Counted from the first letter of the stretch, positions 19,039 through 27,816 are shown. The stretch is DNA of 64,000 nt from Clostridia bacterium (GCA_910574475.1 CAJTAT010000008.1:93057-157056), one strand, 5' to 3'. Program-made: numbers and translations. Notes: a model not told the origin generated them from the sequence alone.

Positions 19039-19569
19039 CTATTTAAAAAAGCTATTAAAAGCGTCAATTGCTTTCTGCGTCTCCTCTTTTGCAAACGTCA
19101 ATTGCTCCTCTTCCGAGGTATCCACCCTGTCATCCACAGCTCCTACCAGAAAGAGTGCCACATAATCTCCATGCTTCACCACCTGGGATGCCTGAGTCTT
19201 AGCTAAATTCATAGGATAAGTAAAGCTATTTTCCACAAGATTCGTACGCACCTGTTCCAGCTCGCTTTCCAGTTCATCTCCCTTTCCTTCTGTCGCCCTG
19301 GCAATAATCACCACATCTGGATGGGCACTGATCATAGGTATCTGTGCTACAAAGGAATCTATAAGTTCTGTATTGATCCCATACATGTCCGACAGGGTGG
19401 TTTCATCCAGGTCCATCTCTGGAAGATAATTCTCACCGTAAGCTTCTTTGACTGCCGTTAAAATATCGTTTACTTCAGGAGTTGACTCAGAGGTCCCATC
19501 TCCTTTGCAGCCCATCAGTAAACTTGTCATCAAAAAACTCATACATAAGACTAAAAATAATTTCTTCAT
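19039..19569 (-). CDS. DUF4358 lipoprotein
   Basis: 176 aa from the ATG at 19569 (GAGGAG upstream). The N-terminus is a lipoprotein signal ending SLLMGCKGDG, with the lipobox cysteine near residue 21. The body (DILTAVKEAYGENYLPEMDL and the EGKGDELESELEQVRTNLVE region) matches DUF4358 as I know it. Members often sit beside MBOAT/DHHW genes. Its biochemical role is not known. Confidence 0.8.
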   Translation of the reverse strand: MKKLFLVLCMSFLMTSLLMGCKGDGTSESTPEVNDILTAVKEAYGENYLPEMDLDETTLSDMYGINTELIDSFVAQIPMISAHPDVVIIARATEGKGDELESELEQVRTNLVENSFTYPMNLAKTQASQVVKHGDYVALFLVGAVDDRVDTSEEEQLTFAKEETQKAIDAFNSFFK

Positions 19570-19631
19570 GTCATTTCTCCTCATTATTGAAATAGTATGT
19601 GGATATTCAAGAAAAGATATACAAAATCACA

Positions 19632-21875
19632 TTATTTAGATGCAAAATAAGTGTAATTTGATACAGCATTGGTATACTCTCCCTCCACACTTCCATCCTC
19701 ATTCGTAATATAGGCATTTTCTTCATCCAAGGCGCGCACCTGGATCGTGTTCAAAGCTCCCTCCTCTGTGCGCAAATCCTGGTTTGGAATCAAGGCAATC
19801 GCTTCCCCATTCTCAATGTCTGCCGTGTAAAATTTCGTTCCATTTACCTGAAAAGACACTCCTTTATAGTCTGGAGACGTCACATGGACTGTCACCTCTG
19901 TCATATTTTCATAAGAAGTGGTATCTATAGATTTTATCGTCAGCGTGTCTGAAGTCTTATAGTAGCCAAGGGAAGTACGCAAAGTTTCAACGGAAGCAAA
20001 CTGAAGGTCCAGCCATTGTACCCTCTCATTCAGAAAGGTTTTCATCGAGGCAATCCCTTCATCAAACATCTGTCCTTCATAATCTCCCAGACATCCACCC
20101 CATCTGGCATCATTTGCATCAGCAGCCGGTTTTAGTTCCTCTGCATATTGATCAATCAGGCCTCCTTCACGAACCATCTCTTCGATCACGCTCTCTCGTA
20201 TCTCCCAATACTTTTCATAAATCCTCACCAAAAAATAGGGATCACGGACCAGGTAGCGATTCCACTGGATTGTTTGATAGTAGAGTTCATTTGCAATATA
20301 ATCATCTGTGGTGTGCCAGGTGGTGGGCAGCCATGTATAAATATCGTAATTACTGTTTCCCCAGGACCAATCATAGTCCCAGGCTGGTCCGATATAAAAG
20401 GGGCCGTCAATATCTTTATATAAAAAGACGCTGTTTTTCATGCTGTCCCAGTTCATAGCATACTCACAGACCAGAAAATTTGTCAACAGGGAATTAAAAT
20501 CTATCAGTTCTGAATAGTGACAGCCCTCATAATTTTCTGAAGTAAAAGGAACCTGCCTGTACATCACACCCGTTCTTTGATACCCATTTTCTTTATCTGC
20601 ATAACCTGTGGTCAGCACTTGATAATGAGGCGATGCATTGTGATAAGTGAAGTCTGTATCATGAAAGGAATACTCCAACGCCTGAAGGTATTCCTGAATA
20701 TAGGCATACAATTCTGGGTAAGTGTCTGCCGAGTAAGGCGTCCGAAAGTAAAAGGGAAGGCCATAACGGGTCATTAAATTCTTCTCTGACCAGGTGAAAT
20801 AATCCATTTCCAGCAAAACTCCACCTGTGGCCTTTGGAAGGCTGTCGAAATCGATATAGGCTGTCAAATCATATTCTGTCGGAATTCCACGCGCCTCTGT
20901 CTCATTTAGCTCCCTTAAATATGGGAAATCAAAGGTATGTGTCTCCATCCAGGAAAAATCAGACAGCAAATCGGATTCCAGAACATTCTGAACCTGAGTC
21001 TTCTCCCCTGGCTGCACCATCCTTTTATATACCAGCTCTTTGGCAATCTTTTCCGCTGCTGTCTGTGCACTATCCTCCCAGTCATAGACATTGATACTGT
21101 TTTCATCTACACGTATCTGCTCACAGAGCTGATAGACTCCCTGATACTCCCCATTGTAGATCAAGGTTACATTCTCTGAATTCATCTGACAGTCAGCCCC
21201 AATAGCCCCGGAAAAATCATATACAAGCTTGTTGCGCAGCAAGGTAGAATCAATGGCATTGGCCAGAAGTACCCAGTGCCTGGTCTCTCCCAGTCCCAGT
21301 AGATTCCCCTTTTCCTCCAGCTTTATTTTAAAGGGATGTTTGGGCATGGTCCCCGATGCGTTGCCACGAATATGGATATAGGCTTTCCCGTCATATAGCT
21401 CATCAGGCAAATCATCTGCCTTTCCTGTCAGCTTCATGTCAACAGAGGTACTTGGCTCCCGGACCACTTCATCGTATCCCGTATCGCTATTCATATAGAG
21501 AACTGGCAGGACGCTGTAGTAAAGAGAGGCCTCATGGCTTGTTCCATCTTTCAGGGTCACACAAACCCGAATCAGGTTTTCAATATCTCCTGACTGGGGT
21601 ACATAGGGGACAATCTCCTCCGTTCGGGACACTTCCTGTTCTCCCACATACCAGACGCAACTCTTAATCTCAGAAGCCCAGATATGCCTTGTGAGCGGCA
21701 CTAAGGGATGGTCTGCCACAACTCTGTCTGTATCCAAATAGATCTCTGCCCCCTGCCCTGCCTCACAAAAACGCTTCACCACAAAAGAGAAGCACACAAT
21801 AGCTACTGCCAGCAGGATCCTTAGAATCGCTCTGTATACAGATTTATTTTTGATATAGTCGCTTATCCTATGCAT
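19632..21875 (-). CDS. CotH kinase-like surface protein
   Basis: 747 aa with an N-terminal membrane anchor (about 14-34, AILRILLAVAIVCFSFVVK). A CotH-type kinase domain follows: RGNASGTMPKHPFKIKLEEK, HWVLLANAIDSTLLRNKLVY and the late GPAWDYDWSWGNSN motif, which resembles the catalytic DxDxxxG region of CotH. The C-terminal part is beta-rich. CotH phosphorylates coat proteins in Bacillus, but anchored versions near MBOAT genes may instead belong to envelope or polymer assembly. It lies 62 bp upstream of the DUF4358 gene. Confidence 0.85.
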   Translation of the reverse strand: MHRISDYIKNKSVYRAILRILLAVAIVCFSFVVKRFCEAGQGAEIYLDTDRVVADHPLVPLTRHIWASEIKSCVWYVGEQEVSRTEEIVPYVPQSGDIENLIRVCVTLKDGTSHEASLYYSVLPVLYMNSDTGYDEVVREPSTSVDMKLTGKADDLPDELYDGKAYIHIRGNASGTMPKHPFKIKLEEKGNLLGLGETRHWVLLANAIDSTLLRNKLVYDFSGAIGADCQMNSENVTLIYNGEYQGVYQLCEQIRVDENSINVYDWEDSAQTAAEKIAKELVYKRMVQPGEKTQVQNVLESDLLSDFSWMETHTFDFPYLRELNETEARGIPTEYDLTAYIDFDSLPKATGGVLLEMDYFTWSEKNLMTRYGLPFYFRTPYSADTYPELYAYIQEYLQALEYSFHDTDFTYHNASPHYQVLTTGYADKENGYQRTGVMYRQVPFTSENYEGCHYSELIDFNSLLTNFLVCEYAMNWDSMKNSVFLYKDIDGPFYIGPAWDYDWSWGNSNYDIYTWLPTTWHTTDDYIANELYYQTIQWNRYLVRDPYFLVRIYEKYWEIRESVIEEMVREGGLIDQYAEELKPAADANDARWGGCLGDYEGQMFDEGIASMKTFLNERVQWLDLQFASVETLRTSLGYYKTSDTLTIKSIDTTSYENMTEVTVHVTSPDYKGVSFQVNGTKFYTADIENGEAIALIPNQDLRTEEGALNTIQVRALDEENAYITNEDGSVEGEYTNAVSNYTYFASK

Positions 21876-21935
21876 CCAAATTCCTTATCCTAGTACACCA
21901 AATATTCATCTATACAAAGAAGCCCATCTAAGCTT

Positions 21936-23207
21936 TTAGTCTACTAGTCCTTTCAAAATATCAAAGCAATCAAATGTGGCAAAATAGTCTTTCGGCGTCT
22001 CAGCCCGACGGATTATCTGGACCCTTCCATCTTCTCTCAGAAGAAGCTCTGCTGATTTCAGCTTCCCATTGTAATTGTACCCCATTGCAAATCCATGTGC
22101 CCCTGTATCGTGAATCACCAGAAAATCTCCCTTGTCAATCTTGGGAAGTTTTCGGTCAATGGCAAACTTATCATTATTCTCGCACAGGGATCCAGTCACA
22201 TCGTATATATGATCGCAGGGTTCATTTTCTTTTCCCATCACTGTAATATGATGGTAGGCACCATACATAGCAGGACGCATCAAATTCACTGCACAGGCAT
22301 CACAGCCTATATACTCCTTATGAATATGTTTCTCATGAATAGCCTTTGTCACCAGACAACCATAAGGTCCCATCATGAAACGACCAAGCTCTGTATAAAT
22401 TGCTACATTTCCCATTCCAGCAGGCACCAAGACTTCTTCATACATCCTGCGGACGCCCTCTCCGATAGCGCGAATATCGTTAGGCTCCTGATCTGGATAA
22501 TAGGGAATTCCAATTCCTCCAGAAAGGTTGATGAATTGAATGTCTGCCCCTGTCTCCTCTTTCAGCCGGACGGCTGTCTCAAAAAGTACCCTTGCCAGCA
22601 TGGGATAATATTCGTTTGTCACTGTATTGCTGGCCAGAAAAGCGTGGATTCCAAAACGCTTTGCACCTTTTTTCATCAGTACCTTGTAAGCATTTACCAA
22701 CTGCTCATAAGTCATGCCATACTTAGAATCTCCAGGATTGTCCATGATATCATTGCTGATCTGGAATACTCCGCCAGGATTATAGCGGCAGCTAATGGTC
22801 TCTGGGATATATCCGATGGTCCTCTCCAGGAAATCAATATGAGTATAGTCATCCAGATTAATGATGGCTCCCAGCTTTGCCGCATAGGCAAATTCCTCTG
22901 CTGGTGTATCATTGGAGGAGAACATAATATCCTCGCCTTTTACCCCAATTTCATTGGAAAGCATCAGTTCTGTCATAGAAGAACAGTCACAGCCGCAACC
23001 ATATTCCTGCAATATACGAATCAGAAAGGGATTTGGTGTGGCTTTCACTGCAAAATATTCTTTATACCCCTTATTCCAGGAAAAAGCTTCTTTTAAGTCT
23101 TTCACATTCTCACGGATTCCTTTTTCATCATAGAGATAGAAAGGCGTCGGATAAGTCTTCTCTATCTCCTTCAATTGTTCCAATGTTACAAAAGGTTCTT
23201 TTTTCAT
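21936..23207 (-). CDS. lysA: Diaminopimelate decarboxylase-like PLP enzyme
   Basis: Fold-III PLP decarboxylase, 423 aa from the ATG at 23207 (GAGGAG nine bases upstream). PLP-lysine region: KEYFAVKATPNPFLIRIL; glycine-rich phosphate site: FINLSGGIGIPYYP; C-terminal active-site region: CDACAVNLMRPAMYGAYHH and DVTGSLCENNDKFA. The last step of lysine synthesis is the expected reaction, although diverged members act on other amino acids. It points away from the cotJ operon, with about 150 bp between them. Confidence 0.85.
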   Translation of the reverse strand: MKKEPFVTLEQLKEIEKTYPTPFYLYDEKGIRENVKDLKEAFSWNKGYKEYFAVKATPNPFLIRILQEYGCGCDCSSMTELMLSNEIGVKGEDIMFSSNDTPAEEFAYAAKLGAIINLDDYTHIDFLERTIGYIPETISCRYNPGGVFQISNDIMDNPGDSKYGMTYEQLVNAYKVLMKKGAKRFGIHAFLASNTVTNEYYPMLARVLFETAVRLKEETGADIQFINLSGGIGIPYYPDQEPNDIRAIGEGVRRMYEEVLVPAGMGNVAIYTELGRFMMGPYGCLVTKAIHEKHIHKEYIGCDACAVNLMRPAMYGAYHHITVMGKENEPCDHIYDVTGSLCENNDKFAIDRKLPKIDKGDFLVIHDTGAHGFAMGYNYNGKLKSAELLLREDGRVQIIRRAETPKDYFATFDCFDILKGLVD

Positions 23208-23301
23208 CTGTATCCACTCCTCTTTCATTACTCAAATTAGCATAATACATCGATATTATAATATCTCTTTTCCTTATAAAGTCAACTATTTTTTCGTTTT
23301 T

Positions 23302-23329
23302 CACTCATTTTTCATTTCCACATAAGATA
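23302..23329 (+). promoter_or_regulatory. Candidate mother-cell sigma-K/sigma-E promoter of cotJ
   Basis: CATAAGATA at 23321-23329 fits the sigma-K -10 consensus CATAnnnTA, with CAC (23302-23304) ending 16 bases upstream as a possible -35. The -10 also partly fits sigma-E (CATACAAT), the sigma known for Bacillus cotJ. It lies about 30 bp upstream of the cotJA start. Assigned from motif only. Confidence 0.45.
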
Positions 23330-23359
23330 TTAAAGATAAGATTTGAAAGGAGTTTTTTT

Positions 23360-23560
23360 ATGGCAGACTATAGAAATCAGACTGGTGCCTGTGGCGAGAG
23401 CCGTTCCAGAGACCCTCTGCGTCATTTCCCTTTGGCAATGGCTTTTGTGCCCTGGCAACAGTGGAATCAGACATATGAACTAAAGAAAGCTTTGCAGGTT
23501 GGAACCATCTTCCCTGACCTTGACAAACCTTTCCTGGGAAAGCGAGGTGCATGCAGATGA
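23360..23560 (+). CDS. cotJA: Spore coat protein CotJA
   Basis: 66-aa coat-associated protein, first gene of the cotJABC operon, preceded by AAAGGAG. The block FPLAMAFVPWQQWNQTYELKK followed by ALQVGTIFPDLDKPFLG is the CotJA signature. Its TGA stop overlaps the cotJB start (ATGA). Expected to act in assembly of the spore coat in the mother cell. Confidence 0.93.
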   Translation: MADYRNQTGACGESRSRDPLRHFPLAMAFVPWQQWNQTYELKKALQVGTIFPDLDKPFLGKRGACR

Positions 23561-24195
23561 TGACGAATCAATCCTACAATCAATTCCAGCGCAACCTTTC
23601 TTACCAGCAGGGAAGAAACAACACTCCCTGCAATCAGCAACAACGCCCCGCTTCGTCTTGTACTCAACCACAACAGCGGCCTGCTTCGTCTTGCGCTCAG
23701 CCACAGCAAAGGCCCACTTCGTCTTGCGCTCAACCACAACAGCGGCCTGCTTCGTCTTGCGCTCAGCCACAACAGCGGCCTGTTACCCCTTGTGCTCAGC
23801 CACAACAGCGGCCTGTTACCCCTTGTGCTCAGCCGCAGCAGAGACCTGCTTCGGCCTGCACTCAGCCACAACACAGGCCTGCCCCACCCTGTGAACAGCC
23901 TCCCCAACGGCCAATGCCTCCAAGGCCCAATCCTTCCTGCCCCTGTAATCAAATGTCCAGAGAGCAGCTTTATCTGTGGATTACATTGACCAAATTTGCA
24001 TGTGTGGATATCTCCCTCTACCTTGATACCCATCCAGACGATAGGGAAGCCCTTCAATACTTCCAGGAGCACAACCGCCTTTATAATGAGGCTATGAATG
24101 AGTATGCGAAGACCTATGGCCCACTTACCATCTCCCACGTAAGAAATTGCGACACTTATTGGGATTGGGTAAATCAGCCATGGCCGTGGCAATAG
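23557..24195 (+). CDS. cotJB: Spore coat protein CotJB with a long Cys/Pro/Gln repeat domain
   Basis: The last ~80 residues (REQLYLWITLTKFACVDISL, TYGPLTISHVRNC, WDWVNQPWPWQ) are an ordinary CotJB domain, which is usually the whole protein at about 85-90 aa. Here it is preceded by a ~130-residue extension made mostly of tandem units of the type QPQQRPASSCA, one cysteine per unit. The start ATG at 23557 has GAGGTG seven bases upstream and overlaps the cotJA stop; 23551 and 23560 are alternatives. The repeats may provide disulfide or other cross-links in the coat. Confidence 0.88.
   Translation: MMTNQSYNQFQRNLSYQQGRNNTPCNQQQRPASSCTQPQQRPASSCAQPQQRPTSSCAQPQQRPASSCAQPQQRPVTPCAQPQQRPVTPCAQPQQRPASACTQPQHRPAPPCEQPPQRPMPPRPNPSCPCNQMSREQLYLWITLTKFACVDISLYLDTHPDDREALQYFQEHNRLYNEAMNEYAKTYGPLTISHVRNCDTYWDWVNQPWPWQ
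23638..23905 (+). repeat. 33-bp coding tandem repeats in cotJB
   Basis: About eight 33-bp units, core CAACAGCGGCCTGCTTCGTC, each encoding 11 residues with one Cys, two Pro and several Gln. Central units are almost identical (23690-23790; then a pair ending GTTACCCCTTGTGCTCAG), which suggests recent expansion by slippage or recombination. The copy number is probably variable between strains. Confidence 0.85.
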
Positions 24196-24216
24196 AAAGG
24201 AGGGAAATGTTCAGGT

Positions 24217-24399
24217 ATGTTTAATTATGAAAAACGTTTGGAATATCCAATCAATATTAAAGAGACAAATCCCAAGCTGGCAAAAGCTATTATTACGCAA
24301 TATGGAGGACCCAACGGCGAGCTGGGCGCCTCCATGCGTTACCTGTCTCAGCGGTACACGATGCCTTATAAGGAGTGTATGGCAGTTTTGACAGATATA
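24217..24399 (+). pseudogene. cotJC: cotJC 5' part, interrupted by the 16.86-kb element
   Basis: First 61 codons of the manganese-catalase-like coat protein CotJC, from MFNYEKRLEYPINI to MPYKECMAVLTDI. It contains the first metal-ligand region (GGPNGELGASMRYLSQRY). At 24400 homology stops; the frame then reads 22 unrelated codons antisense to the recombinase, to a stop at 24468. The remaining 146 codons are at 41260-41697. Joined at GGTA the protein would be a normal 207 aa. It is a split gene restorable by excision, not a decayed one. Confidence 0.93.
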
Positions 24400-26051
24400 G
24401 GTAGAGAAGCCCCTGAAATGTTCCTTTCAGAGGCTAACGCTTTTTTTGATGCTGTCGCAACCGTATAGCTCCATTTATGGGGAAGTAAATTCAGATATAC
24501 ATCTATGTTCTCTCTGTCGTTAATTACCATCTTATCAAGTAACTGTGTGTAAAATTCATCCTCGTACTCAATGCCGCCGATAAGCTCATCCACGGCGCTT
24601 TTAATGTCTTCCATCAGTTCCTTTTGCTTTGCAATTACGACTTGCTGTTTTTCCATGCTTTCCACCATAGATTTCAAGCTGTCGATTTCAGCATCGTATT
24701 TTGCCCTAAGAGCCGTAAATTCATCACGGTTAATATCGCCGCTTGTATAAAGGTCAATCAAATCAGTACGTTTTTTCTGTGCCACTTCAATTTTATCTTT
24801 CAGAGCGTTTGTATCTGCGCCTGTCATATCCAGTGAAATCACCTTTTGAATCGTCTTAATCAAGTTATCCGCTATTTTCTGGCGGTCAATGGTGAGCTGC
24901 TTGCAGACAAGATACATCATGTGGATGGCTTCTTCGTTGCGGATGCTTGTTCCAGAGCAGCCCACTTGGTTCCCTGCTTTGTCGATGTGGGGGCTTCCAT
25001 GCTTTGCGCCCTCAAAGCAACGCCATGCCTTATACTGGCTTCCATCCTTTCGGGTTTTGTATCGGGCAACATAGCTTGCCCCGCATCTGCCGCATTTGAT
25101 TTTCCCAGAGAATGGATAGCGGTTGCTGTGTTTTGCCTTGCCCTCCTGCGAAAGCGATTTTGCATCTAAAATGCGGTTTGCCTTGTCGAAAAGCTCACGG
25201 GAGATAATCGGTTCGTGATGGTCTTTGAGAATGACAAATTCTTCCTGTCCTCGGTTGTATTTCTTTTCATGGGATAGGAAGTCTGGCGTATAGGTTTTCT
25301 TCTGTACTAAGTCGCCGCAGTATTTTTCATTGCGTATCACTCGTAAAATGACGGTATTGCTCCATTCTTTCACACGCATGGGACTTATGCCCTCCTCCCG
25401 AAGCTCACGGGCGATAACATGAGTGCCTTTGCCCTCGTCCACGAACTTGTGAAAGATAAGACGGACGATTTTAGCTCCATCTTCATTGATATACATTTTG
25501 CCATATTTTACATCATAGCCGAGCATACTACGCCCGAATACAACGCCTTGCTCCATTTGGCGTTTCTGTCCCCATTTGACACGCTCGGAAGTCTTGCGGC
25601 TTTCCTCCTGTGCGATAGAGGACATAATGGCAAGGCGAAGCTCTGCATCGCCGTCCAAGGTGTTGATGTTGTCGTTTAAAAAGATAACGCCTACTCCGTA
25701 TTTTTTGAGGTCACGGGTGTAGAATATACTGTCAAGGGTATTTCTCGCGAAACGGGAGATTTCCTTTGTGATAATCAAATCGAAACCGCCGTTTTTGGCA
25801 CATGCAATCATACGGTTAAATTCTTTTCTCTTTTTTGTGTTTGTTCCAGAGATGCCTTCATCGGCAAATATGGCATAAAGCTCCCAATCGGGGTTACGTT
25901 CGATATACTGGCGGAAATACCGCTGCTGGCTTTCAAATGAATTTGCCTGGTCGTCATTGTCCGTGGAGACACGGCAGTAAGCGGCAACTCTCTTTTTCAT
26001 ATTCTGTATTTTTCTCTCTTGATTGAGGGTTTCGTATTTGTCTATTGACAT
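24366..26051 (-). CDS. Large serine recombinase (integrase/excisionase) of the cotJC element
   Basis: 561 aa. The catalytic resolvase domain (about 18-165) has the nucleophile serine in AAYCRVSTDNDDQ, plus ISGTNTKKRKEFNRMI and TKEISRFARNTLDS. The recombinase domain (about 190-290) is followed by a zinc ribbon (KIKCGRCGASYV...CF...GCSG) and a coiled coil near 400-460. AAAGGAG precedes the ATG. The stop lies 32-34 bp inside cotJC, so the last ~11 residues (PISVKTAIHSL) are encoded by host DNA. In the circular form the frame would continue PREAAVMFHLL... for about 31 residues. A TATACT box ~45 bp upstream suggests vegetative expression, weakly supported. Confidence 0.95.
   Translation of the reverse strand: MSIDKYETLNQERKIQNMKKRVAAYCRVSTDNDDQANSFESQQRYFRQYIERNPDWELYAIFADEGISGTNTKKRKEFNRMIACAKNGGFDLIITKEISRFARNTLDSIFYTRDLKKYGVGVIFLNDNINTLDGDAELRLAIMSSIAQEESRKTSERVKWGQKRQMEQGVVFGRSMLGYDVKYGKMYINEDGAKIVRLIFHKFVDEGKGTHVIARELREEGISPMRVKEWSNTVILRVIRNEKYCGDLVQKKTYTPDFLSHEKKYNRGQEEFVILKDHHEPIISRELFDKANRILDAKSLSQEGKAKHSNRYPFSGKIKCGRCGASYVARYKTRKDGSQYKAWRCFEGAKHGSPHIDKAGNQVGCSGTSIRNEEAIHMMYLVCKQLTIDRQKIADNLIKTIQKVISLDMTGADTNALKDKIEVAQKKRTDLIDLYTSGDINRDEFTALRAKYDAEIDSLKSMVESMEKQQVVIAKQKELMEDIKSAVDELIGGIEYEDEFYTQLLDKMVINDRENIDVYLNLLPHKWSYTVATASKKALASERNISGASLPISVKTAIHSL
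24400..24410. other. attL of the cotJC-inserted element
   Basis: Core GGTA at 24400-24403 next to the element arm AGAGAAGC (24403-24410). The same GGTA is at 41260-41263. The left flank is cotJC codon 61 (ATA). Defined from the exact restoration of the cotJC frame. Confidence 0.85.
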
Positions 26052-26201
26052 AAGAATAGCTCCTTTCCGACAAAAGCCTTGCCGTATTTTAAGTATAGTT
26101 TCATAGAGGTATGTTGTCGAATGTGCAAATTTGGAAATCCTACATTTTTATTCTTGATTGAGTAGCGATGGTTCACTAAACATATGTAAAGAGCCAAGCG
26201 T

Positions 26202-26402
26202 TTAGGCTTGGCTGCGGTTGTTCTTGCTGTATTGCTTTTCTATTTCCTCGATACAACGCTCATACTGCGAGTGTGTCAATAGCTCTCTTTTTTTCAGAGA
26301 AGCAAGTATTGACTTTTGAAATTGCAGATAAAACGCTGTGTGTTCCTGTTCTGTGATTTGCGGAGCAGGCTCTCCGACATAGACAAACTCACGACACTTC
26401 AA
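26202..26402 (-). CDS. Small element-borne protein, unknown function
   Basis: 66 aa with GAGGTGG upstream. Sequence is charged and helical (EEIEKQYSKNNRS at the end, SQYERCIEEI before it). Short genes of this kind often lie just upstream of serine recombinases on Firmicute elements, and the C-terminal half resembles SHOCT-like helical segments. I cannot name a function. Its orientation and proximity suggest it accompanies the recombinase. Confidence 0.6.
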   Translation of the reverse strand: MKCREFVYVGEPAPQITEQEHTAFYLQFQKSILASLKKRELLTHSQYERCIEEIEKQYSKNNRSQA

Positions 26403-26461
26403 TCATCAACACCACCTCGCTATATGATATTCGTTAGGGTTTGTACGATATAACGAGAGGG

Positions 26462-26752
26462 TTAGTCCTTTTTGGTAATGCCGATGCTGATAGCCAAGGC
26501 ATCATCTACTAATAACATGAAACGTCTGTCAAAAGTACCGATGTGCTCTTGCAGGCGTTGTTTATCAAGTGTCCGTATCTGTTCAAGTAGGATGATAGAA
26601 TCTTTTTCAAGACATTCATAGCCTTTTGCGAGGATGTGGGTGGGAGTTTGGCTTTTGCGTGTTCCATACCTGTGCTTGCCGCCTTGTTCTGAGCCGACAA
26701 CGGGATTTAACTTGGCATAGTATATGTCGCCACGTCTGATAATCCTTTCCAT
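26462..26752 (-). pseudogene. PemK/MazF-type toxin gene, deleted and frameshifted
   Basis: Begins like a MazF/PemK endoribonuclease (MERIIRRGDIYYAKLNPVVG SEQGGK in two steps) and ends like one (SIILLEQIRTLDKQRLQEHI, DDALAISIGI). Between GGK and PTHIL about 20-25 expected residues are missing, and the stretch that should read HAKAKLP is in another frame, indicating a deletion and a one-base shift in a run of C. The catalytic core strands are lost. No antitoxin gene is adjacent. Confidence 0.7.
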
Positions 26753-27019
26753 TGTTAGACAACGCATAGAATCCACCAAACGGTCAGCAGCGAACTGACG
26801 CCACGGGAATCGCACCCCAACTGTCGGTCTGACAGAGCCGCCCTCATTGCCTGCGGTGGGTTGGCTACCGCTCGGACTGTGACTGGACGGGAGTATCATT
26901 GTCCTCTTTGTGGGTCATGGCGTACCGCTGCACACGCTTTTGCTCATCACAATTACAAAGAGAATGTATTTGGTGAATGGGTATTCGGTTGTCAAGGAGC
27001 TGTGGGAAGCCCGTAGAAA

Positions 27020-27055
27020 AGCCCCCTCACTTTTCCAAAGGAAAAAATGAGGGGC
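27020..27055 (-). terminator. Hairpin terminator of the element sigma-factor gene
   Basis: AGCCCCCTCACTTTTCC pairs with GGAAAAAATGAGGGGCT across three bases; on the minus strand it is followed by TTTTCT. It lies 15 bp after the stop at 27070. Between the mazF remnant and this hairpin (26753-27019) nothing else was recognised. Confidence 0.85.
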
Positions 27056-27069
27056 TATGCACGGAAAAT

Positions 27070-27585
27070 TTAATTTTCCAAAAGTTTTTTGAGCTTTTGC
27101 AGGATTTTCATAATGTGCCTGCTGACGCTGGACTGGTTAATGCCATAGATACGGCTTAGCTCAACCTGCGATTTGCCCTCATAGAAATACTGTTGTATGA
27201 GCGTCTGTTCTTCTTCTGTCAGCAATGTGAGGGAAGATTTCATCTTGTCCAACATCATTCTGCGGACAATGGTTTCCGCAACATTTACCACTTCATCAGC
27301 TATAAATTCAAAACCGTTACCGCTGTCATCAGCATTTTCTATCGCTTCTAAAGACAGCAGGCTGTTGTCTGCATCGAGCTTTTGTAGATAACGCCACCGT
27401 TCCTTGTCCCGATAGACCTCAATGTAGTGGGTCTGTTCCGTCTCAATCAGACAGCCCTGCACGGGGATAAAGATCTTGTCCTTATAAGTTCCGTCCGTTT
27501 CCCTGCGGCGGCAGAAATCCTCGTAAGACAATTCCGTATAGCCGCCGTTTTCTTTGATATAGACCTTTCTTGGTGCATATTTCAC
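27070..27585 (-). CDS. Sigma-70-family RNA polymerase sigma factor of a conjugative element
   Basis: 171 aa. The preferred start is a GTG at 27585 (KYAPRKVYIKENGGYTELSY follows), with GGAGG seven bases upstream. The C-terminal region 4 reads LTLLTEEEQTLIQQYFYEGK followed by SQVELSRIYGINQSSVSRHI, a clear HTH. Region 2 is weak, as in the sigma-like regulators common on Firmicute integrative elements. It probably directs transcription of element genes, now mostly missing. Confidence 0.8.
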   Translation of the reverse strand: MKYAPRKVYIKENGGYTELSYEDFCRRRETDGTYKDKIFIPVQGCLIETEQTHYIEVYRDKERWRYLQKLDADNSLLSLEAIENADDSGNGFEFIADEVVNVAETIVRRMMLDKMKSSLTLLTEEEQTLIQQYFYEGKSQVELSRIYGINQSSVSRHIMKILQKLKKLLEN

Positions 27586-27618
27586 CGTAAGTACCTCCAA
27601 TCTGAATTTTGAAAATCG

Positions 27619-27816
27619 CTAAAATCCAGATTGAGAGGCGGGGAACGGCATCCCACGGCAGAAAGAGCTTTGCGGCGTATTTTTGCAAAAAATCGACAAA
27701 AGAAAAACTGCAAAGGCTGTCATCACATAAGGAGATAATTTGAAAACATAATTGGAATACAGCTTATGGGCGATAGCAAAGGCAAAAGCCAGCGTAACAG
27801 TAGGAATGCTTTTCAC
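27619..27816 (-). CDS. Small hypothetical membrane protein
   Basis: 65 codons beginning with GTG, with a hydrophobic stretch around residues 8-45 (TVTLAFAFAIAHKLYSNYVF, then YVMTAFAVFLLSIFC). The Shine-Dalgarno is weak. It sits directly upstream of the sigma-factor gene. It could be a real small element protein or a leftover; no family recognised. Confidence 0.3.
   Translation of the reverse strand: MKSIPTVTLAFAFAIAHKLYSNYVFKLSPYVMTAFAVFLLSIFCKNTPQSSFCRGMPFPASQSGF

Noticed and set aside
22095..23096. Long plus-strand open frame (333 codons) opposite the LysA-like gene
   Set aside because: Antisense to a well-conserved enzyme, no family resemblance and no convincing Shine-Dalgarno.
23638..23905. 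Regular repeats considered as a CRISPR array
   Set aside because: Units are tandem without unique spacers and are read in frame inside cotJB.
24400..24468. The cotJC 5' frame continues for 22 codons past the junction, as if it were a short intact protein
   Set aside because: Those codons are antisense to the recombinase end and unlike any CotJC; the true continuation is at 41260.
27597..27632. Inverted repeat CAATCTG-AATTTT / AAAATC-CAGATTG upstream of the sigma-factor gene
   Set aside because: Could be an operator or terminator, but there is no supporting second copy or T tract.
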